Shown: positions 59,117-64,000 of the stretch, one piece after another | Layout: every line of letters begins with the position of its first letter | Position numbering within the stretch: position 1 is the first letter of the stretch | Assembly: GCA_964400515.1 (NCBI GenBank) | Contig: CAYNTJ010000003.1 | Location: 1 to 64,000 of the forward strand | Source of the DNA: JAAYHV01 sp964400515 | GTDB lineage: Bacteria; Bacillota; Clostridia; Peptostreptococcales; Anaerovoracaceae | Direction: 5' to 3' | DNA: 64,000 nt | Position numbers and translations under genes: made by a program | Notes under the pieces: model-generated | The model's input: the letters and a program-made list of their open reading frames with translations, nothing else | Database searches by the model: none | Told to the model about the DNA's origin: nothing

Positions 59117-62100
59117 TTATATTTTAAAATAGTTAACGGCAGCTTCAAACATCTTCATATCATAGATACCCGGTACATTTTTATAAAGATTAAGTCCTAT
59201 CCTTTCCGAGTGTCCCATCTTGCCCAGAATTCTACCGTCCTTTGAGGTAATTCCTTCAATAGCCATAACAGAACCGTTAGGATTATATTTTATATCCATT
59301 GTCGGGTTTCCCTTATCATCCACATATTGAGTAATCACCTGACCATATTTTATCATATCCTCAAGAGTTTTACCATGGGCTACAAATCTGCCTTCCCCAT
59401 GGGATATAGGGACTGTATATATATCATCGATTTTTGTATTGCTAAGCCACGGAGATTTATTTGAACATATCCTTGTCCTCACCAATTTAGATTGATGTCT
59501 GCCTATCTCATTAAAGGTAAGGGTAGGACAATCTTCGTTGATATCCATTATTTCACCATATGGAAGTAATCCCAACTTAATCAAGGCCTGAAACCCGTTA
59601 CATATTCCCGCCATCAATCCATCTCTTTTATACAGCATCTCATATGTCGCTTGTTTAATAATCTCATTTCTGAAAAATGCAGTAATAAATTTACCCGATC
59701 CATCCGGTTCATCTCCACCGGAAAAGCCTCCGGGAATAAATATCATTTGCGATTCATTTATACGTTTGGAAAATTCCATTGAGGATTCCACCAATTTATC
59801 CTTGTTGAGATTATTAATAACAAAGATTTCCGCTTCTGCTCCGGCCTTTTCGAATGCCCCGGCAGTATCATATTCGCAATTGGTGCCCGGAAATACCGGA
59901 ATTAAAACCTTAGGTTTTCCTTTTATTTGAATCCTTGGAGAAAACTTTTCATTAGTCTCCCCATATACTATTTTATCAACTTCATTTTCATCGGTTTTAA
60001 TATTACAGCTATATATGCTTTCCAGTTTTTCTTCGTATATATCATTTAAGGTTTTAAGCTGTACTTTTTCATTTCCCAGGGATATATACCTTCTGCCGGT
60101 AGTTTTACCTATAACATCAAATTCCCCTTTGCATTTACCGTTAAGCTCAATTACAAAGGCCCCATAATTATATCCGAATATCTCTTCCAGGCTGACGCAA
60201 TCATCAAAGTCAAAGCCGATATCATTTCCTATGGACATCTTAAAAACAGCTTCGGCCACCCCGCCGTAAGCAGGGGTAAAGCAGCTTAAAGCCTTCCCCT
60301 CTAATACTAGTTTATTTACCTCGTTGAAAGTTTCAATTAAGGATTGGGCATCCACTAAGCCATCCTTGTTATATTTTGGCTTGAGTAATATAACATCATT
60401 TCCTACTTTTTTAAATTCAGGTGAAATTATATTTTTAACATTTTCTGTTGTAACAGCAAATGAAACAAGGGTAGGCGGCACATGTAAATCTTCAAAGGTA
60501 CCACTCATGGAATCTTTTCCCCCTATGGCCCCTAGGCCCAGCTCTATCTGGGCCCTGTAAGCTCCCAAAACCGCAGCTGTAGGTTTACCCCATTTATATC
60601 CGTCATTTTCCAGTTTTTCAAAATATTCTTGAAAGGACAAATATATATCCTTATATTCTGCTCCCGCCGCAATAAGCTTCGATACGCTTTCCACTACAGC
60701 AAGATACGCTCCGTGATATGGGCTTTTTTCCAATATATACGGATTGAATCCGTAAGCCATAAGGGAGCATGTTTCAACCTCCCCCTTGATTGTGGGTATC
60801 TTATGTACCATCGCTTGTATCGGAGTCCTTTGGTTACCGCCTCCAAACGGCATTAAAACAGTGTTTTTACCAATGGTAGAATCAAATCTCTCAGACAAAC
60901 CCTTCTTTGAACATATATTCAAATCATCCACCAGTGCCTTAAACCCCTTGCAAAAGCTGTTGGGTATGGCTTTATCATAACTCAAGGCTTCGGGTATTTT
61001 GACATTAACGTGTTTTTCTGCACCGTTTGTATCTAGAAAATCCCTGGAAATGTCTACTATGCTCTGACCATTCCATGTCATAACAAGACGCTTTTCTTCA
61101 GTGACGGAAGCAACCACTGTTGCCTCCAGATTTTCTTCTATGGCAAGGGTCATAAACTTATCCACATCCTTGGGATTTACCACCACCGCCATTCTTTCTT
61201 GAGATTCACTTATTGCAAGCTCCGTACCGTCAAGGCCTTCATATTTTTTAGGAACCTTGTCCAGATTTATTAACAAGCCTTCTGCCAGTTCTCCTATGGC
61301 AACGGAAACCCCTCCTGCTCCAAAGTCATTACATCTTTTAATGATCTTGGTTGCTTCAGGATTTCTGAATAATCTTTGTATTTTTCTTTCTTCCGGAGCA
61401 TTCCCCTTTTGCACTTCCGCCCCGCAGGATTCCAAAGAAGTAAGCTTGTGGGATTTGGAAGAACCTGTAGCTCCCCCACAGCCGTCTCTTCCGGTCTTTC
61501 CTCCTAAAAGTATAACCTTATCTCCGGGGCTTGGTACTTCTCTTATAATATTCTCCGTCGGCGCCGCACCGATTACAGCTCCTATTTCCATTCTCTTTGC
61601 CACATATCCATCATGATATACCTCATCAACCAAACCTGTGGTAAGGCCTATCTGATTTCCGTAAGAACTATAGCCCCTGGCGGCATCCGTTACTATTTTC
61701 CTTTGAGGTAGCTTACCTTCAATTGTATCTTCCACCGGGGTTAACGGATTTCCCGCCCCCGTTACTCTCATTGCAGCGTAAACATAGCTCCTACCGGATA
61801 ACGGATCTCTAATGGCTCCGCCAACACACGTGGCCGCGCCTCCAAAGGGTTCTATTTCGGTGGGATGATTATGAGTCTCATTTTTAAATAGCAATGTCCA
61901 ATCTTCATCCTTGCCGTCGATTTTTGCTTTAAAGTTTATTGTACAGGCATTTACTTCCTCGGATTCCACCAGCTTATCAAGCTTTCCTTCTGCCTTTAAA
62001 ACCTTGACAGCCGTAGTCACTATATTCATTAAACTAACGGGTTTTTTTATGCCCAAACCTCTTCTTTGGTATAAATAATCCTTGAAAGTTTTTTCTATTA

Positions 62101-62815
62101 CTTCGTCTTCAAATTTAATATAGTCTATAGTTGTATTAAATGTTGTATGTCTGCAATGATCCGACCAATAAGTATCGATTACTCTAAGCTCGGTTCTTGT
62201 GGGATTGCGATTTTCTTTTTTGAAATATTCCTGACACAAAAGGATATCGTTTATATCCATGGCCATTCCGTTTTCTTTTAAAAATGATTCCAGCTCAACT
62301 TGGCTTTTATTAATAAAGCCATTCATAATCTCTATTTTCTCCGGAACATCATATTCTGTCACAAGGGTGCTTGGAATTTCCATGGAAGCTTCCCTGGCTT
62401 CCACGGGATTTATCAAGTATTTTTTTATTTTTAAAAGTTCATTTTCATTTATTTTTCCATAAAGCATGTATACCCTTGCACTTCTTACCATTGCTTTATC
62501 CCCTTGGGATATAAACTGAATGCATTCTTCAGCGGAATTTGCCCTTTGATCAAACTGACCGGGCAAATATTCCACGGCAAAAATAACATCAGCATTATCC
62601 AATTGGTAATAAACATTATCGGTAACAGGTTCAGAGAATACTGTTTTAATTGCCATTTCCAGTGTGGGTTCATCAATTAATTCAATATCATATCTATTGA
62701 TCAATCTGATTTTAACAAGCCCTTTTACTCCTAAAAGATTAACAATATCCCTCTTAAGAGCTGCCGCCTCATTGCCATACTCATCCTTTTTTTCAACGAA
62801 TATTCGTGTTACCAT
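59117..62815 (-). CDS. purL: Phosphoribosylformylglycinamidine synthase, single chain
   Basis: Converts FGAR to FGAM in purine synthesis. At 1232 residues it is the clostridial long form with synthetase and glutaminase in one chain. Synthetase blocks: FKNETHNHPTEIEPFGGAAT, GDKVILLGGKTGRDGCGGAT. Glutaminase (about 960-1232): catalytic Cys in GLMAGICNGFQALIKLGLLP, and PISHGEGRFVA with the His and Glu region. Its ATG overlaps the purD stop (TAATG). Confidence 0.96.
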   Translation of the reverse strand: MVTRIFVEKKDEYGNEAAALKRDIVNLLGVKGLVKIRLINRYDIELIDEPTLEMAIKTVFSEPVTDNVYYQLDNADVIFAVEYLPGQFDQRANSAEECIQFISQGDKAMVRSARVYMLYGKINENELLKIKKYLINPVEAREASMEIPSTLVTEYDVPEKIEIMNGFINKSQVELESFLKENGMAMDINDILLCQEYFKKENRNPTRTELRVIDTYWSDHCRHTTFNTTIDYIKFEDEVIEKTFKDYLYQRRGLGIKKPVSLMNIVTTAVKVLKAEGKLDKLVESEEVNACTINFKAKIDGKDEDWTLLFKNETHNHPTEIEPFGGAATCVGGAIRDPLSGRSYVYAAMRVTGAGNPLTPVEDTIEGKLPQRKIVTDAARGYSSYGNQIGLTTGLVDEVYHDGYVAKRMEIGAVIGAAPTENIIREVPSPGDKVILLGGKTGRDGCGGATGSSKSHKLTSLESCGAEVQKGNAPEERKIQRLFRNPEATKIIKRCNDFGAGGVSVAIGELAEGLLINLDKVPKKYEGLDGTELAISESQERMAVVVNPKDVDKFMTLAIEENLEATVVASVTEEKRLVMTWNGQSIVDISRDFLDTNGAEKHVNVKIPEALSYDKAIPNSFCKGFKALVDDLNICSKKGLSERFDSTIGKNTVLMPFGGGNQRTPIQAMVHKIPTIKGEVETCSLMAYGFNPYILEKSPYHGAYLAVVESVSKLIAAGAEYKDIYLSFQEYFEKLENDGYKWGKPTAAVLGAYRAQIELGLGAIGGKDSMSGTFEDLHVPPTLVSFAVTTENVKNIISPEFKKVGNDVILLKPKYNKDGLVDAQSLIETFNEVNKLVLEGKALSCFTPAYGGVAEAVFKMSIGNDIGFDFDDCVSLEEIFGYNYGAFVIELNGKCKGEFDVIGKTTGRRYISLGNEKVQLKTLNDIYEEKLESIYSCNIKTDENEVDKIVYGETNEKFSPRIQIKGKPKVLIPVFPGTNCEYDTAGAFEKAGAEAEIFVINNLNKDKLVESSMEFSKRINESQMIFIPGGFSGGDEPDGSGKFITAFFRNEIIKQATYEMLYKRDGLMAGICNGFQALIKLGLLPYGEIMDINEDCPTLTFNEIGRHQSKLVRTRICSNKSPWLSNTKIDDIYTVPISHGEGRFVAHGKTLEDMIKYGQVITQYVDDKGNPTMDIKYNPNGSVMAIEGITSKDGRILGKMGHSERIGLNLYKNVPGIYDMKMFEAAVNYFKI

Positions 62816-64000
62816 TATACTAAACCCTTTCTTCCTATATCTTTTCTATAATAGGAATCAGTAAAATTAACTTCCTTTACAGTTTCATAAGCCTTATCTA
62901 TGGCTTCTGCTAAAGTGCTTCCTTTTTCTGTGACCCCAAGAACTCTTCCCCCTGAGGTAACCTGTTTACCCTCTACCAGTTTTGTTCCTGCAACAAATAT
63001 GTTTTCTTTGTCTTCCGGCAAAGTAACCTCATATCCTTTTTTGTATTCCAAAGGATAACCTCCGGATGCCACAACTACGCAACACGCATGTCCCTCTTCA
63101 AATTCCACTTCTACATCCTTTAAATTTCCCTTTGTGGTTGCCATCATAATGTTCAACAAATCACTTTTTAACAGGGGTAGCACCACTTGAGTCTCAGGAT
63201 CTCCGAATCTGCAGTTATACTCTATTACCTTGGGACCCTTTTGGGTTAGCATCAAGCCAAAATATAAACAGCCTTTAAAAGTTCTTTTTTCACTGTTCAT
63301 TGCTTCCATAGTCGGAACAAATATTTCCTTCATGCATCTATTAGCTATTTCTTCAGTATAAAAAGGATTAGGCGCTATCGTACCCATACCCCCGGTATTT
63401 AATCCTTTATCTCCATCCATGGCCCTTTTATGATCCATGGAAGATACCATGGGAACAACAACATTACCATCTGTAAAGCTGAGAACCGATACTTCCGGTC
63501 CTGTGAGGAATTCTTCAATTACCACCTTGTCTCCGCTATTTCCAAACTTCTTTTCTGCCATAATTAATTTAATGGCATCCATTGCTTCCTCCCTGGATTC
63601 TGCAATTATTACGCCCTTACCTAAGGCAAGGCCGTCAGCTTTTATTACAACGGGAATATCACAAGCTTCCACATATTTAAGGGCTGCTTCCATATCAGAA
63701 AACACCTCATAACCAGCGGTAGGTATATTGTACTTTTTCATTAAATCTTTACTAAAGGCTTTGCTTCCTTCGAGTATTGCCGCCCTTTTATCAGGGCCAA
63801 AACAAGGAATTCCCTTATCCATCAGCAAGTCAACCAAGCCCAATACCAAAGGATCATCCGGAGCGACTATAACATAGTCTATTCCATTGCTGACACAAAA
63901 TTCAACTATTTTATCCAGCTCCTTCGCTCCTATGTCAACACAAATCGCATCCTGGGCAATTCCCCCGTTACCGGGAATGGCATATATTTCATCTGCCCCT
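62815..64000 (-). CDS. purD: Phosphoribosylamine-glycine ligase, 5' end cut by window
   Basis: Joins phosphoribosylamine and glycine to make GAR. The visible part runs to the window edge without a stop and starts at about residue 25 (GADEIYAIPGNGGIAQDAIC), so only the first P-loop-like stretch is missing. ATP-grasp blocks IPVVIKADGLALGKGVIIAE and GCLYFGLMLTQKGPKVIEYN with RFGDPETQVVLPLL are intact. It ends in GRKGLV and is coupled to purL. Confidence 0.95.
   Translation of the reverse strand, partial: GADEIYAIPGNGGIAQDAICVDIGAKELDKIVEFCVSNGIDYVIVAPDDPLVLGLVDLLMDKGIPCFGPDKRAAILEGSKAFSKDLMKKYNIPTAGYEVFSDMEAALKYVEACDIPVVIKADGLALGKGVIIAESREEAMDAIKLIMAEKKFGNSGDKVVIEEFLTGPEVSVLSFTDGNVVVPMVSSMDHKRAMDGDKGLNTGGMGTIAPNPFYTEEIANRCMKEIFVPTMEAMNSEKRTFKGCLYFGLMLTQKGPKVIEYNCRFGDPETQVVLPLLKSDLLNIMMATTKGNLKDVEVEFEEGHACCVVVASGGYPLEYKKGYEVTLPEDKENIFVAGTKLVEGKQVTSGGRVLGVTEKGSTLAEAIDKAYETVKEVNFTDSYYRKDIGRKGLV

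Noticed and set aside
1..64000. CRISPR arrays, rRNA genes or a replication origin
   Set aside because: No regularly spaced direct repeats, no rRNA-like conserved stretches and no dnaA-box clusters were seen on reading.

Overview
The window comes from a low-GC, strictly anaerobic Gram-positive bacterium (Bacillota, Clostridia-like). The evidence is a desulfoferrodoxin superoxide reductase, a C-free ribosomal protein S4 and zinc-ribbon S14, DUF4317 and DUF5058 proteins, a clostridial-type single-chain PurL, an Rrf2-NifS-IscU operon and a sortase-type surface adhesin. I cannot place it to genus. Nearly all genes lie on the minus strand; the exceptions are the superoxide reductase, a uracil-DNA glycosylase, a DtxR-like regulator, two ABC transporters and a ferredoxin-like protein.

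Region 0.2-15.7 kb is the complete S10-spc-alpha ribosomal supercluster, read from rpsJ to rplQ, with secY, adk, map, infA, rpmJ and rpoA in canonical order. It starts at a sigma-A-type promoter near 15.74 kb with a ~200-nt strongly structured leader and ends at an intrinsic terminator at 203-230. The ecfA1-ecfA2-ecfT genes that follow rplQ in many Bacillota are not here; they lie at 50-53 kb beside a QueT substrate-binding subunit and a TrmB-aminotransferase fusion.

Region 15.9-18.1 kb has the superoxide reductase and a GNAT-glycosyltransferase fusion. Region 18.2-22.25 kb is an accessory island: decayed RHS polymorphic-toxin pieces (two RHS cores, one with a stop codon at a conserved Trp, and a displaced toxin tip) interleaved with membrane proteins that look like immunity genes, one of them frameshifted. 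It begins immediately behind the terminator of the prmA-mtaB-hinT operon (22.3-24.9 kb).

Region 25-35 kb holds a family 4 uracil-DNA glycosylase, two tandem paralogous membrane proteins, a pseudouridine breakdown module (nucleoside kinase, PsuK, PsuG), a thioester-domain adhesin with four SpaA/Cna-B-like domains and its two small upstream genes, a DtxR-type regulator, a lipoprotein and a DUF554 membrane protein.

Region 35-48 kb carries two tandem MacB-like ABC fusions, a copper-type CsoR-permease operon with two clear CsoR operators, DUF4317, a ferredoxin-like protein, the Fe-S cluster operon, an XRE regulator fused to a degenerate desulfoferrodoxin-like domain, threonine synthase and tRNA-Gly(CCC). 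Region 48-64 kb carries the TrmB-aminotransferase/QueT/ECF operon, a PadR-DUF1700-DUF4097-PspC envelope-stress-like operon with a clear promoter and palindromic operator, thioredoxin, a HAD phosphatase, tRNA-Thr(GGT)-tuf, a DUF5058 membrane pair, purL and the truncated purD. The most unusual items are the RHS graveyard, the XRE-desulfoferrodoxin fusion, the TrmB-aminotransferase fusion and the structured S10 leader. All names rest on reading the sequence; no database search was run.
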